From the NCBI GenBank assembly GCA_016785225.1, contig JAFBJZ010000449.1:620001-684000 (forward strand): a stretch of 64,000 bases of DNA. Reading direction: 5' to 3'. The translations under genes were made by a program, and so were the position numbers. The notes beneath the pieces are model-generated. The model saw only the letters and a program-made list of their open reading frames with translations, did no database searches and had not been told where the DNA came from. Positions 1 to 12,579 of the stretch are shown here, in pieces (the first letter of the stretch is position 1; each line of letters begins with the position of its first letter). The stretch comes from Psettodes erumei. Lineage: Eukaryota; Chordata; Actinopteri; Pleuronectiformes; Psettodidae.

Positions 1-1061
1 TCTGTGTGAAGACCCCTTGACTCCATGTACTAATAATGATGCAACTTCAAAAGTCTTACAGTAAATAAAGAGGGGGCCTACTGATCAAATGTCACAACAC
101 TTTTTGGTCATGAGGAATATGATAAAACTCACTCAACAGTAAAATGTGAACATTCTTACCTTCTTTGACTAACTTATGTCCACCACAGTCATGTGGTTAT
201 ACATGCAGGTTTGTGCTTATAGCTTCAACATTCTTGAGTTAATACACTTTAGAGCTGTTATTCTGGCACTTATTTGATTTAAATACCAAACATTTAGAGC
301 AATGTGGGGTAACAGGCTTGGGGAAAAAAAAAAAATCAAAGTAAGACAAGAGGTCCATTATGTATGAACAAAACCATCATTTAATTGTTACCACTGATTT
401 AACACAACATCACACACTCATTTTTACAGATTCCTCAACAGGGTTACTCCACACTTATCATTCGGACTTTGATCTTCTTGAACAGTCAAGATAACCACTG
501 GACATTAAATGTCACCTTATGTCAGTCACGTGAAGACCCGAGCTCCTTGGCCTCCCGTTCCTCACACAGCCGAGTCACGTGTCCTGGCAGGGGTGACCTG
601 GAAAACGCTCAGACAATAGTGACTGTGGGGAGCACGCTCCATTCATCGCATCACAACTTACCACCTACTGCCACCGGTTGTCAATGCAGTGTGGCAAAAT
701 ACCTGCTCGGGCACCTTTTTTTTTTTACCTGGATTTCACAAATCCGCGGCCAGACCAGAGCTGAGGTGCGCTTGGTTCGTTCCCCTGGGCGGCGCCACGC
801 AGCGCTCCCTACTGGGTGGGCAGCGTCCAGTGCGCGCCGCTGTGAGACAAATAAAGCCCAACCATGAATCATGCGACAAATAAAGTACATTACATGATCT
901 GGGCTACATTAAATACAACATGATATGCATACGTAACACTCATGTCAAGTATTTACAGTATAACGCGTCACACCTTTAGGTTTGTCCTTATGGGGAAAAG
1001 TCACGGCTGGAAAAGGAAACCAGACCAGTTTCACAAGGCCACGTAGACCGGTTCATCCCGG
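1..1061. other. non-coding flank, probable 3' side of the HEXIM-like gene
   Basis: No convincing coding exon is seen. The part nearest the gene may be its 3' untranslated region, since that gene reads leftward. Two AATAAA hexamers near 849 and 878 lie on the plus strand and so would not serve it. Open frames at 469-867 and 681-890 show no recognisable motif and lie in a mildly GC-rich patch. Confidence 0.4.
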
Positions 1062-1583
1062 TTACCAGCACAGGTCAAACATTTCCTCAAAGTCCCGCTG
1101 TTGAAAGACAAGACAGCTCTCGTAACCGGAGTCCAGCGCGGCATACACGCCGCGGGGGGACAGGCTTTCACCATACAGATGTGCAGACGCTTCAAACGAA
1201 GCTGGGGCCGACGGGGCGTCGCTCGTCTTCATGTCCTCGTACGCGTTACTCATCAGGTACTGCGTGGTGTTTTCCGGCGCCATTGCCCCCGGAGGCCGAC
1301 GGTCCGTACAGGCCACAGCGGGACTCTCCTCGACCGCGGGCTCCCTTTTCTCTTTGTTGCCCACGTCTCCCAGGACTTTGGCGAGCTTAGCCAGCTGCGC
1401 CCGCCTCCGCTCCCGGTGGAGGCACTTTCGGACGGTCGTCCTCGCGGCTGCCGCTCGACACGGCTCGCCGGCCTCGTCCGCCTCCGAGGACACACGGAGA
1501 ACCCGCCATCTCAATTTAGATCCAGGTTTGACGGTTTTGCGCAGCATGAAGTCGGTTTTCGTGCGTTTCGATGTGGTATTCAT
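1062..1583 (-). CDS. HEXIM-like short protein (P-TEFb-inhibitor-like motifs, no coiled coil)
   Basis: This is a single-exon frame on the minus strand ending in TAA at 1062-1064. The start chosen is the ATG at 1581-1583 (MNTTSKRT), which has A at -3 and gives 173 residues. The frame stays open upstream to 1709, but that part is AT-rich and reads like untranslated leader. An ATG five codons further up is also possible. An Arg/Lys-rich stretch (KCLHRERRRAQLAKLAK, about residues 53-69) is followed by APENTTQYLM (about 102-111), close to the APYNTTQFLM motif of HEXIM1/2. Then VFQQRDFEEMFD (about 159-170) resembles the HEXIM segment EFLQRDFSETYE. The protein ends three residues later, so the cyclin-T-binding coiled coil of HEXIM is absent. 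HEXIM proteins inhibit CDK9/cyclin T in the nucleus with 7SK RNA; whether this one does is inference. Both the coding claim and the family link rest on motif resemblance by eye. Confidence 0.6.
   Translation of the reverse strand: MNTTSKRTKTDFMLRKTVKPGSKLRWRVLRVSSEADEAGEPCRAAAARTTVRKCLHRERRRAQLAKLAKVLGDVGNKEKREPAVEESPAVACTDRRPPGAMAPENTTQYLMSNAYEDMKTSDAPSAPASFEASAHLYGESLSPRGVYAALDSGYESCLVFQQRDFEEMFDLCW
1130..1500. other. CpG-rich segment over the HEXIM-like gene
   Basis: CpG dinucleotides are dense here and sparse on both sides. It overlaps the coding region and explains the long open frames on the opposite strand, which are shadows. Such islands usually mark broadly active promoters or small intronless genes. 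Confidence 0.6.
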
Positions 1584-3122
1584 TGTTTCCAAACACATAT
1601 CCGACCAAAAAAATAACTTCAGTGGGGGAAAAAATGTCGACTCCGAGAGTGACTTGGCAGCTTTCGTTTCTTCTCTCTGGACAGAAAAAAATTCTAAATC
1701 AAAAAGCAAAAAAAGGCAGAGGGTGCCTTTCCTAACTTAACAGCTTTTAACGCGACTAAACTTAACTTAAAAGTTAAAGAACGGAATAACAAGTCCCAAA
1801 ATGTGCAGAGCTCAACCAAAACGTCTCTCAGGAATTTCCTCCAAGAAAAAGTACGTTAAAACGCAGGCGTCACGTTGCTTTGTACGAGATCATAAAATCC
1901 CACAATCCTTTGGTTTCGGAAACTGGGGGGCTTCATGGCGGTGCTGCCACCAAGTGGTGTGGAATGACACATATGAAACCGGCTCATACAAATATGCAAT
2001 AAAGGTAAAATTGGAGAACATTAGTCCCACAAGAAATTGCACAGCAGCAAAACATCAATCGACCAAACCAAAATAGCGATGGCAAGGGATTGCAATAGTA
2101 GCAAAATATATACACGGTATTCAGAGATATATGAATATGCCATACATAAAACCATTAAATAAAATGAAATCACAAATAATCAAATAATTTTAAAAAAGAA
2201 TAAATGGTAAATAGCCATAATTTATTTAATTCTATTCAATTTCTCACATACAGATTTTTATTGCATTTTCAAAAGCCTGTTTGTATTTCACATGGCTCTG
2301 ATGTGTTTGGAGTGACTGGATATCGATAATATATTACATAGTATGTTTCAGTAATGAGTTGAGTTTAAAAAAATATTGGTTTTCGATTTCATGGTTATAT
2401 TTTATATCATTGAGTCACCATTCTTCTACAGAATATCATGACTGTTAGTTTACATTTTTAGCCAATATCAAATAAATTTGATGATGATTTGTGCAAACAA
2501 ATGCGGTAAATTTATACAATTGAACCATCCGTCCAAGACAGGGCGAGGGTCACCCTTATACACAGAAACCACACAGAAGCAAACAACTATGCACACTTTC
2601 ATTTCATAGTCTCACTTCTGTGACAAATCTCATTAGTCAGTGCCCAAAATGTGTGTCTTTGAATTATTCATTTGTAGATATTCAAACAAATCATCCAGGA
2701 CCGGCAGCCTATATGAAATAGGATGAGGAAAGGGGTGATGGTTCCAGTTATTGGGTAATTGCGATCTTTTCTCCTTCACAAGTCACCATTTGGAAGGGAA
2801 TATAACTCCTTGTATTTCAACTCCCTCTGACATTTTAATGAGCACCATTTGTCTGGTTAATAAAATAAACTACTATTATAATGTAATGAAATATAAAATA
2901 ATGACATTTGTACTTCGACATAACGTAGATCAAGGAACTAAACAACAAAATCTTTACAACCTGCAGGAATATTACATGGATATAAACGAGCAAATACCCT
3001 AATTCGATCACAAGAAATCAACTATCGGGTAAAATAGACACATCATGATCATGTATCAAAGGAATATTACAGTAATTTTTCAGTACGTCACAGAAGCTCT
3101 TTGGAAATTATTTGCTTGTGAA

Positions 3123-3136
3123 CCACTAGATGGCAG
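3123..3136 (+). promoter_or_regulatory. CTCF-like binding motif, forward orientation
   Basis: The sequence CCACTAGATGGCAG fits the core CTCF consensus CCASYAGRKGGCRS at every position. A related but weaker match (CCACTAGAGGCCCC) follows about 70 bp downstream at 3193. Occupancy is not known from sequence. Confidence 0.55.
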
Positions 3137-4079
3137 ACACCAACATGCTGTGCCGCTCATACACACTGAGCAGATGTTTTTCACGTAAGATACCACTAGA
3201 GGCCCCACATGCATGAAAGACTGTTTATTGTGCTGTAAGTGCAAGACACTCTTGTGGACGTCTGCTTCCCTTGTGGTCTCTCAAAGGCCTTGTGTGTGTC
3301 ATTAAACCAACCATTATCACGCCTGTACAAACAACTACATTCATGTAAATCTAACTCTGCAGTACTCTAACTCTGGCCCTACCCTGAAAGAGATTGCTGC
3401 ATAGTCTGGAGTTTTACTGGAATCACATTTTATTTCTGGAACTCTTGGTGATTAGATTAGATCTATTGAATGATTTTGTATTAGGACTTTAGAAATGTAG
3501 CGGCGTAACCGAAAAAAGCGTATCAGATTACATTAGAGTAGATAAAGTAATCTACATCTTGCAATAATGGACCTGCGTTTTCTGGCCTGGGGAGAAGCCC
3601 AAAGATTGCAGATCCAGTTGCTAAACAATGATTGGACCATCTGCTGTCGTGCCACAAAGTGTTTTTCTCTGTCTGCTGACCTGTACAAAAAACATGAGGT
3701 CATAGCTCCTTAGGGCTGACTCGGCAAAATTTTGCGGCCAAACGGCCCATCAAGCAGATTAAATAGCGCACCAAGAGGGAATGCCTTTTCTGTGTGTTCA
3801 TTACTGAAATTTTAAATCTGCAGGAAAATTAACCAGATAGATTGGGTAATGCCACGCATCTCTTTAAGTACAGACATCCTTTCGATTTACATTGACTCCT
3901 TTAATTGCCAAAGAGGACATGTCAACATGAAACTCGACAGAAAGCTGTGGAAACAAGCAAGAAGCATCGACATATCTGCATCGAGTTTGTCAGTTTCTCC
4001 ACACTATCATATGGAAAGTGGAAGTGATCTTCAGGTGTTAGTTTTGGCACTGTGTTTGCAGGATGCTTGTAGGTCCGAG

Positions 4080-4084
<5 letters not shown>

Positions 4085-4113
<29 letters not shown>
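4085..4113. repeat. (GT)n microsatellite
   Basis: Uninterrupted GT dinucleotide run of about 29 bp, followed 100 bp later by a GA run. Confidence 0.95.
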
Positions 4114-4114
<1 letters not shown>

Positions 4115-4217
4115 TAGGCTGGTTTGGCATGCAGGGCTGGGACAGAGTTGTGTGTGTGAGGGATATTCAGGAGAGCTGGGCACAGTTCAAATTTCCTCCG
4201 CACTGCAGTGCCTCTGT

Positions 4218-4232
4218 GGAGAGAGAGAGGGT

Positions 4233-4266
<34 letters not shown>
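4218..4266. repeat. (GA)n microsatellite, interrupted
   Basis: GA repeats with two interruptions near the start, then about 28 bp of pure GA. Confidence 0.9.
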
Positions 4267-4269
<3 letters not shown>

Positions 4270-5586
4270 CTGAATAGCAGGGGAGCCCAACAACACACCC
4301 TTAGAGTATATTACACACTGCACACACACAAACCACCAGCAGCTTCATCAGGTATATATGTGTGTCATTTGATGTTACTTGTGTGTGTCCAGGACATGGG
4401 GATTTGTGTACGATGACTCTCGATGACCTAAACTAAGCCAGACACTTGTTTGATGTGGATGCTCTGTGACCTTCAACAAACAAGTCCAAAATAATAAGAA
4501 TAAAAAAAAAAAGATAGATCTGATCTCCCAGTTTCTCATTTACAAGCTCAGTTCATTTTGTTGATTTTGTTTCACTCTGCCTGGAAGCCTCAACACAAAT
4601 CTGTCTTCCAGAGGACAGATATCCTCTTTCTCATTAGTCCGAGGCAGCATGCAGCTATCCCGTTTATCCAGAGATACAAAGGTCATCTTAATATCACAAT
4701 GAATGATTTATAGGACCTGCTGGCCTAGAAGTCTGGCCTGTGTATTTGTGCCAAGCAAAATAAAGACATCATCTTAAATTTTGTTTTAAAGAAAACAATT
4801 GCTGGATATTTTTCAACAGTTTCTTTCATTTTAAGAACAACGTGCTTAACCAAGAGAAGGTAAATTAATAGTCAAAAAACACACGCAATGTTTCTTAACT
4901 GAAAACTATTAGGTGTTCAGAGTTCCAATCCTTGTCCTTTTTATCCAAACCCAACAGGAGACCCAGTGCAGCAGATGGAAGAGGCAGAAGCGGGTCCAAG
5001 CGATGAGCGCAGGTACCGGTGCACCACCTGGTGCGTGAGGAGGAGGAACGGGAGGTAAGCAGGAGAGCTTTGCTGGAGGGAGCTGAGCTGAGGCTTCAGA
5101 TCGCAGGTGGAAACGTGGCAAATACATACAACACACAAGAGGGCAGGGGAGCATAGCCATAGCCTGATCCTAACAGAAACAAGAAAATAGCCCGTTAAAT
5201 GTAAAAGGCCTGTTCTCCAGAGTTTGGTAGTTGTTGCCATGACAACAGAATGATAGGCTCCATTCTTCGGTCGAGAAGAAGAGGAACAACATCAAAACCA
5301 TCAAAAACATCTTTTTGGTCATAGCAAGCACACCCCACCAACTCCCTACGCCCACCGGCCACCTGCTGCACCAAATGCATGCTGGGATGTCTCAACCAGA
5401 CAGACTGAATGGATCAGCTCAGACCAGCTGGCATACAAAAATTTGCTTCAAATAGGTTTTTTGGGGAATCTTCTGATTCTGAGACTTGGATTGCAGGTTA
5501 AAATATTTACGTTGTTAGAGGTGGGTGCTAACACTATCCTATTGTACATTCTGTTCCTGTGTTTTTAGAGTCAAATTAGGTGCCTC

Positions 5587-5612
<26 letters not shown>
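5587..5612. repeat. (GT)n microsatellite
   Basis: Pure TG dinucleotide run. Confidence 0.95.
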
Positions 5613-5619
<7 letters not shown>

Positions 5620-5778
5620 TGCAGTGTTAGTGTTTTGCTGGTGTGAGACAAATGTAGCCTCTCTTAGTTTTCACCTTACTGTGCTGTGACCCTGGATCTA
5701 GCGGGATGTGTCTAATGAGAGCTATAAATATCCTGGAACAGACCTGGCTGGCACTCACAAGACCACAACCTCTGCACG

Positions 5779-5779
<1 letters not shown>

Positions 5780-5811
<32 letters not shown>
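5780..5811. repeat. (CA)n microsatellite
   Basis: Pure CA run of about 32 bp. It lies less than 200 bp from a GT run (5587-5612), so the two could pair as an inverted repeat. Confidence 0.95.
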
Positions 5812-5812
<1 letters not shown>

Positions 5813-8800
5813 TGCATGCGCTTATTCCCCTCACTCCTCCCACAGAGGATGCAGAGGATGACAAGAAAGAGAGTAGGGTGGGGGGTGGGGCAAATAAATT
5901 ATGAACAAAGCTCTTCAGCACAGTCAGATGCAGACCCCTGCTTGCTCTCCCACCTACTCGTCTTTCCACCCACTTGTCATTATTCTCCAAACTCTGCCTC
6001 GCATGCCTTCCAGCTCCAACATTATGAGTCACGGCAGCTTGTGTGGGAGTCAGAAGTTCCCTGTCAATACCTGCGATTGCAGTATCAGCAACAGCAGAAG
6101 GGTGAAGGAGGCCTGGAAGGTGGAGTGGAGCCGGAGAAAAAAAATAATGTTGGGTGGTGAAGGCGAAATCGCAAAATGCAAAATGCACATAGGCTGTTCA
6201 TATGCACCGACATCCATAAACACACAGGCATACCTAAAGAGGGTCATTCTAATAATGATTAAGGGTCTTTGCTCTCTGCAGGGGGTTGTTGTTGAGCTCG
6301 GGGGTTACAAAGAAGGAGCAGGGTAGCCCCACACTCACTAAGCCCATCACTTTCATTAGACTAAAGTACCTTTTCACTATCTGAGAAAATGACATACCTC
6401 CAGATTTAGGAATTTGGAATTTTTCAGATGAACTGAAGGATTTTGAATTGTTGCTAACCGTTTCCCTGTTTCCAGTCCCATGCTAAGTTCCTTAAAACAT
6501 TTGAAAGTGCAGCTGAAATATGTGGCTACTGGTGAAAACTTTGCCTTACTCTGTCAAGAAGGTTGCGATCATGTAAAAGACAGACAAGGAATGCAAATAT
6601 AATGATTTTTGCTTATTTTGCTGTTATGATTACAAGATGAAAGAATACAGTTTTAATATTAGAACGATAGTGACCAAGAATCAAGTGATTTCTGATAAAG
6701 AGTTAGGGCATTTCAGCTTTGAAGCTCGGCTGAATGATAACTTGCGCTGATGAAACATAACCTGTGGTCAGCTCTCCTTCCTCTGCACATTGATTACCAA
6801 GTAAAGATGTCAGACAGATGGCTGGACGGGTATGTCATCAGCCACATTTTATCATCTTCCTTCCAATTACCAGTGCTTTTAACCACAATGATTTTTCCCC
6901 TCCTTTCTGCCCTATGGAAGGTCATACTGTTGCTCAATTGAATTAGCCATCCTCATTTGCTACTTCGAGTGCCTGGCCACATCTGGCAACAAACCAGATA
7001 GTTTACTCAGATACAGTCAGTCATGATTCAGAGGGTTGTGAATGTCATTGGCCCAGAAAGAGGACAGCCGGAATGGTCCAGGGGCAATCTCGCTGCTGCC
7101 ATTTTCTCTTCTCCATCTTCTCACTCTTCTTCAGTCCTTATTTGACTCACCCCTGTCTTTTGCCCGCTGTCTCTCACTTGCTGAGGCGTCAATACAAGCA
7201 TAAAATGTCCAGACATATTGACGTCAAGAATTACATGTGGTGAACACTGGCATGTCTTAAAAAGAACCCAACAGAGCAACAGCAACATCAAAAAGGAATA
7301 CAAAGAACAAAAATGAACATAAAATGTAGAGTTGGCACTGTAATGATTATTTGTGGTTAGATCACTATCACTAAATGAGGCATGGATTTCACAGGGACAA
7401 AGCAGCTTTCTCATAGAAGCACTTTACTAAACGTCTGAGTGGAAAGGGTAGCGATCCTAAACATTTATGCATGAACAGCGTTCCGCATGAGTTTGATTTG
7501 CAGTGGTTTTACACTTTTAACTGAAACCTGCATGAATTGACCTTTTGGCCACTTTGGGGAAGTGTAAACATCCTGCAAACACAACAATGATATATTTTCA
7601 CCATTTAATTTGTTATGATAAAGTTAGCAGTTAGCAGTTTACAATTACATATTTCCACATCCTCCAGATAAGCAGCATTTTTGTGATTTGTGATTTTATT
7701 CCACTTTATGAATGTAAGTCCTTTATTCACATTTTCCAAACCCCTTTTCGCTCTTCACTTTCTAAATATCTGACTCTTGATTAAGAAATGCTTTGCAATG
7801 CTTATCAGCTTTCATTCTTATTTATCTTCACATGCCTTGGCTCCCATATTAGCCTCCATCCAGGTTTTTATTATTGTCACAGAATTACAATCTGCTAAAT
7901 CAGCTCATTTCCAAAGTGGCTAAAGTTACACTGCAGCCTCTCAGGCTGCAGTTTCCTTCCAGTCCATTCAATGGACTCCATGTGCCATCTCCAAATTACC
8001 CTCAGTTCATTGGACCCCCCCAGTCATGTGATACATTATGGATTGGATGGAGGGGAAAATGGCATGCCACCAGGGAGAGAGTTTGATGACAGTGAATGAC
8101 AGATGAAAGCTCTGGTCTTTCTCTTGTATCATATATTTTGCTATTTTGAGCTGAAGCATTATTTTATTTCACCAAAAAAACACAGTTTGTCACGTGGAAA
8201 TGCAGAACATTACTACCAGCAATAATTAGACAACAGTGGAGAAACACAAGGATGTTGAAGTGAGCCTCTCACCACTTACCTTCAAACTCCTCGAACCTAA
8301 ACTACCATAAGGTCATTTGTCTGGTACCTCTGATATGACCCAAAGCAGGATTTCCTGAATCAGCACCCCTGCTGGTGGCAGGAGATATGCCGGAGATTAC
8401 GATAAATAACTCTTAGGTAGTCATGGTTAAAAGAGACAATGCTGAGTGTTGCAGAATTTTTGAAAAAACTTTAAATAGAAAAAATAGAAAAATGTTGCAG
8501 TGCAATGATATGATATATAGTGATACAATGCAGTGATATGATACTGAGCTGTGAGAATACAGTGGATAGAGCACAAAGATGACTGGCAGGCTGAGACTGA
8601 CTGGTTTTTTTTCATGTTTTCAGTGGGGAATATATAGGATGTAGAAAGTTTTTCTCACATTTCAGATCCCTTATATAGAAGATTTATTTAAAGAAGGTAA
8701 CAGAGCAGCCTTTAACTCTTTCCTGTCATTAACTGTAACATTCCATTGTACTGCTCACATCCCACCAGTCCCCCTTATTATTCCTCCATAATGTCAACAC

Positions 8801-10844
8801 AAGGGAGGGGGTATCAAGTGACGGGCCAATCCCATAGCTTTTAGGGGCTCAGCTCTGTGCTGTAATTGGCCCGGGGGGGTGCTGCTAGAGGTAATGAGAG
8901 GTGACAACAGGCACCGTTGGAGAAACATATTTTGATTTGCATGTTTCAACGGTCTCTCTCTCCTTCCTGTACATTTACAGGCTGCCAGAAAACTTAGGCA
9001 CATATGAAGGGGTCGAAGTACTGCCCCATATAAACAGAGAGAAAAAAAAATAAAAATAGATGAAAATGCATGTGTCTGATCAATAAATTGTATACCGAGA
9101 GCCAGAAATATCCAGCGGCGAAGACACTATGCTCAGTGGTGCCGAGGCCAGGAATGCATACAGATGTGCAGATGGTTGTCTGGCCTGCAAATACTTATGA
9201 TTTTGTTTTACTTATTGTTCAGATTGCTTTGATAAAGACACTTTTGTTTGTAAGTTGCAAAACTTCCTTTTATATATACAAACATTACTGCAGTTGTATA
9301 ATCTGGATATGGTCCATCTGAGACTTAAAACAAGTGATAGCAGTTGGTAGACATCTCTAAATATTTATCCAGTCTATCTACAAGGCTCTTTCTCCTGTAA
9401 TTGTTTATCTCATTTTAATCTGCTGCTGCCTGTGACTCCAGCGAGACCTTTTCCTATTCATCAAGCTGCCTCCGTGTGCATGTTAAAGAACAGGTCATAG
9501 AGTACACACCACCACGCCTACACAATAAAGACCTCCATTGGTTAAAGTAAGTATGTGAGAGACACACAAGTCCTCTCAGGAGCTACAGCCATTTGATGAG
9601 GTTTCCTCTGGCTGTGTCCAGGTTTGCAGTAGAATAAAAAGGGCAGATACGTGGAATTTAGGGGGAATCCATAAGCTCACTTTCACCCCTTCAGTGTTTT
9701 AATGGTCAAATCTCTGCATGGGTGGCTGGATGCAGAAATGTGGTAATGGCCTGGGTTTTTGTGTGACTGTGTGAGTGTGTGCCGGAGCCTGCAAAACACA
9801 ACACCGTTCATGAAGTGGCATCACGCAGTTCCATAGACATCCTCAGGCAGCTTCAGCCTGGGCTGAGCTGTTGATACTTAGTGTCCCAGCCAATCTGACC
9901 TAAGCACTTCAAAATATCTATCCATATTACTGTACCTGCAATCAGTGCAATTTTAAGTAAATTTCAAGTGTCTTGACTTTAAAATCAATGTTCCTTAACA
10001 CCGTAATCCTAGACTCATAGAAAATCCAGCCACAATATATAATCTTGATGTGTGTTTTGGACTGAAATGGATACTCTGACAGTGTTTAAAAATGCTCCAT
10101 GCCATGAGCAAATAAAAATGAGACACAGCCAGACAGCCACTCAGTACCTCCTAGTCTTTCATTACATACTTAAAGGAGGTGATCTGAACGTCCAAAATAG
10201 TGTTTACAGTTGGATCACTGTCCAGGCACCACTCACAGCAAAGCACAAATACAGATTTGTTTTGTAACACAACTGTGGCAGAAGAATGCACCCATAAAAT
10301 GATATCTGAGTAACTTTTTTATGAAAGCTTTGAAAAAGAGAAAAATTGTGAATTTAGTCTCACAAATGAATGAGTTGTGGGTTCACTGTGTGTATGTCCA
10401 AGAGTCGCTCTTGCAGGATTAAATAGTGCAGACTATATATATGTGTGGGTGGGGGAGTCAGAGAGTTTCTTCATCCCACTCAAGTTTTAACGATTGCTAC
10501 TTTTTATGGATAGTTTGTTTAAGTACTCGAAATAGAAATAAGACATCGACTCGGCAGGCAGAGAAAAAGTGACACAAGTAGGTTTCTAGATCCCTGAAAA
10601 TGCACAGCGCAATGAGGTCCACCATAATGTATTATAACAGTAACTGACAGCATGTTTGTTCAATTTTCCAGATTCAGTAATTTAGCTTATCTCACCTGTA
10701 CAGTAATCCAACTGTTAAAGTGCATGCACAGACAGGATGTGAACTTGTCTTATTGGACTAAAAGAAACAAGCCAGAGTTCAGTCATGTCAGCAGCTCTAT
10801 GAGGCGGCACTTACTACCATAGTGCTTTTCGCTTTTAGTTTAGT

Positions 10845-10925
10845 TTTTAATGGCAGCATGCTGACAATGACAAAGCTAGCATGCAGATGCCTTGGATGTA
10901 ATGTTTACCAAATCAAAGTCGCCAT
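10845..10925. repeat. fragment of a fish interspersed repeat (probable)
   Basis: The segment has a phrase of the type GGCAGCATGCTGACAATGAC, then AAAGCTAGCATG and TGTAATGTTTACC. From memory this resembles a widespread teleost repeat rich in GCTAGC/GCTAACATGC words. It is short and diverged; a repeat-library search would decide. Confidence 0.4.
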
Positions 10926-11586
10926 TTTTCCCTAAAGGTGAAACTGTCCCTTTACATGTAATGCACAAACATATCCGCACACAAGTGCGCTGTCACTAAT
11001 TCCCCCCAAACCTCTATAATTAAATCTCTCATTGTTAATGTGCCTCATCCTCTCAGCCGTCACTCCACACTAGATAGACAAATTAGCGGCTCGATCATAA
11101 ACACAGCAAATGGGAAGCTGAGCGGTCCAGTCAGGGAGGGGAGGCAGCTGTGTGGTTTTTTGCAGACACATTTTTAAAAAATTCATGAACCAGAAAGCAG
11201 GCCAAGCAGAGAGCGCTGTGGCAAGCAAAGGGTTTCAGTGATGACATTGCCCAGGACCACAAATATTCATAACCACTACGCAAACAATATGGGGAGTTAA
11301 ATTCTTGCACTCCCACACAAAGAGAAAACAGGAAGTGGTGAGAATCCCAGAAAAAAACTGAACAAAATCTTGGGTACGGATAAATGGGAGTTGAAGTAAA
11401 CTGAAGCAAAACATGTGTTAATTGAGGCACATCTGCTTTACATTTGTCTACTACTTCACTACTATGACGTGGCAAAGAAGACGTATATCACCAAAGAATG
11501 TGCAAAAGCATGAGTACATGTGTCAGAGCAGCACCTGGCACCACTCCAACACCAACAATCTTTAAGAAAACCACACAAGCGAAAGC

Positions 11587-11606
11587 TTTTTTTTTTTTTT
11601 TTTTTT
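11587..11606. repeat. poly(T) tract
   Basis: About 20 consecutive T. On the minus strand this is poly(A), possibly the tail of an old retroposed copy or a simple low-complexity run. Confidence 0.8.
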
Positions 11607-12196
11607 ACAATTCTCCTTTTATTGGAAACCAGTCTTCGCCCTGTATATGGATATGGTTGTTTTCATTACTCTTTTTAAAATTATTATTATTCATCCTTCA
11701 CAGTTTAATCCAGGTGGCATATACAAATTAGTTTAGCCCACTTTGAACTGCATTTCTGATGTATTTTCAACATGCTCAGGCAGGGTCGTTCATATGTCTG
11801 ATGATGTGAATGAGCAGAGGTGAATGTGAATGTGCGTCGGCACACACAGCAATGCCATTCAACATTTTTTTTTTGTTGTTGTTTTTGTAACAAATGAAGT
11901 CAGTTCACGCAAATAAAGCACACTTTCCTCTGTGGGTTGACAAAGCTTGACATAACATCAAATAGATAAATATGTAGAAAAGTTGAATTAGACATGTGAG
12001 ATTTCCATGACCAGCCTCGAACCAAACAGGTCACCCTGCAGCAACACATACTGTAGTTTGATAAATGTGACTGTGGATGGCTTCACACAGGAATGGAAAT
12101 GGACAACAATACTGTTACTGTCTGTGCGCCATGGTCTATTTCGTTCTATCCTATTGCACTTTTTTCTCCGTTGACATCATGCTAACGGCATTCAGC

Positions 12197-12300
12197 TTTA
12201 AAGGAGTAGTTCAACATTTTGGGGAACTGCTCACTTTTTTTGCCCCATAGTTAGATGGTTAATTTCACATATGCATTTGAGTACAGTATCAGTTTTCTTA
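12197..12300 (+). repeat. end of a teleost MITE/SINE-like repeat (probable)
   Basis: The start, TTTAAAGGAGTAGTTCAACA then TTTTGGGGAA, closely resembles the terminal sequence of a very common fish interspersed repeat that begins TTTAAAGGAATAGTTCGACA. The body that follows is diverged. The identification is from memory. Confidence 0.55.
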
Positions 12301-12566
12301 TGTATCTGTTGGCAAGAATTTGAATAAGATTATTTTCCCAAAATGTCCAAAACAAGCGTGATCATACATAAATATGTGTTGGTCATTTCTGACTGCTAGA
12401 CATGAAATCTGTGCTTGGAATGTAAAAAAAAATGTTGATACCCCCACCCTTGCTCCTTTTGGCAATGATATTGCTCTTCCATGTTCTTCCATGCTATACT
12501 GATAAAAGCAACTGTTAAAAACATACAATGCTGTGGTTCAAGACTCGGCATTTGAAACGGACGTTA

Positions 12567-12579
12567 CACGTGACACGTG
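12567..12579. promoter_or_regulatory. tandem CACGTG E-boxes
   Basis: Two perfect CACGTG palindromes separated by one base, inside a near-palindrome running from ACGTT to AACGT (12561-12584). CACGTG is bound by USF, MYC/MAX, CLOCK/BMAL1 and TFE-type bHLH factors. It is about 2.5 kb beyond the st8sia1 stop codon. Confidence 0.35.

Larger units (their letters stand above)
1740..10840. other. intergenic, AT-rich, no gene recognised
   Basis: This stretch holds no exon I can support. It contains microsatellites (4085-4113 GT, 4218-4266 GA, 5587-5612 GT, 5780-5811 CA), a strong CTCF-like motif near 3123, and a short GC-richer patch at 5007-5153 with a weak coding look. Open frames of 130-158 codons around 3.9-4.4 kb and 5.7-6.3 kb are produced by the microsatellites, which have no stops in several frames. 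Confidence 0.6.

Noticed and set aside
1101..1740. Plus-strand open frames of 169-171 codons opposite the HEXIM-like gene
   Set aside because: They are shadows of the GC-rich minus-strand coding region and show no domain or splice logic.
3849..4416. Open frames of 117-142 codons on both strands
   Set aside because: They owe their length to GT and GA microsatellites, giving CVCVCV, THTHTH and REREREREs-type runs.
5627..6326. Open frames up to 158 codons around 5.7-6.3 kb
   Set aside because: They run through the CA microsatellite; no splice sites or conserved motifs.
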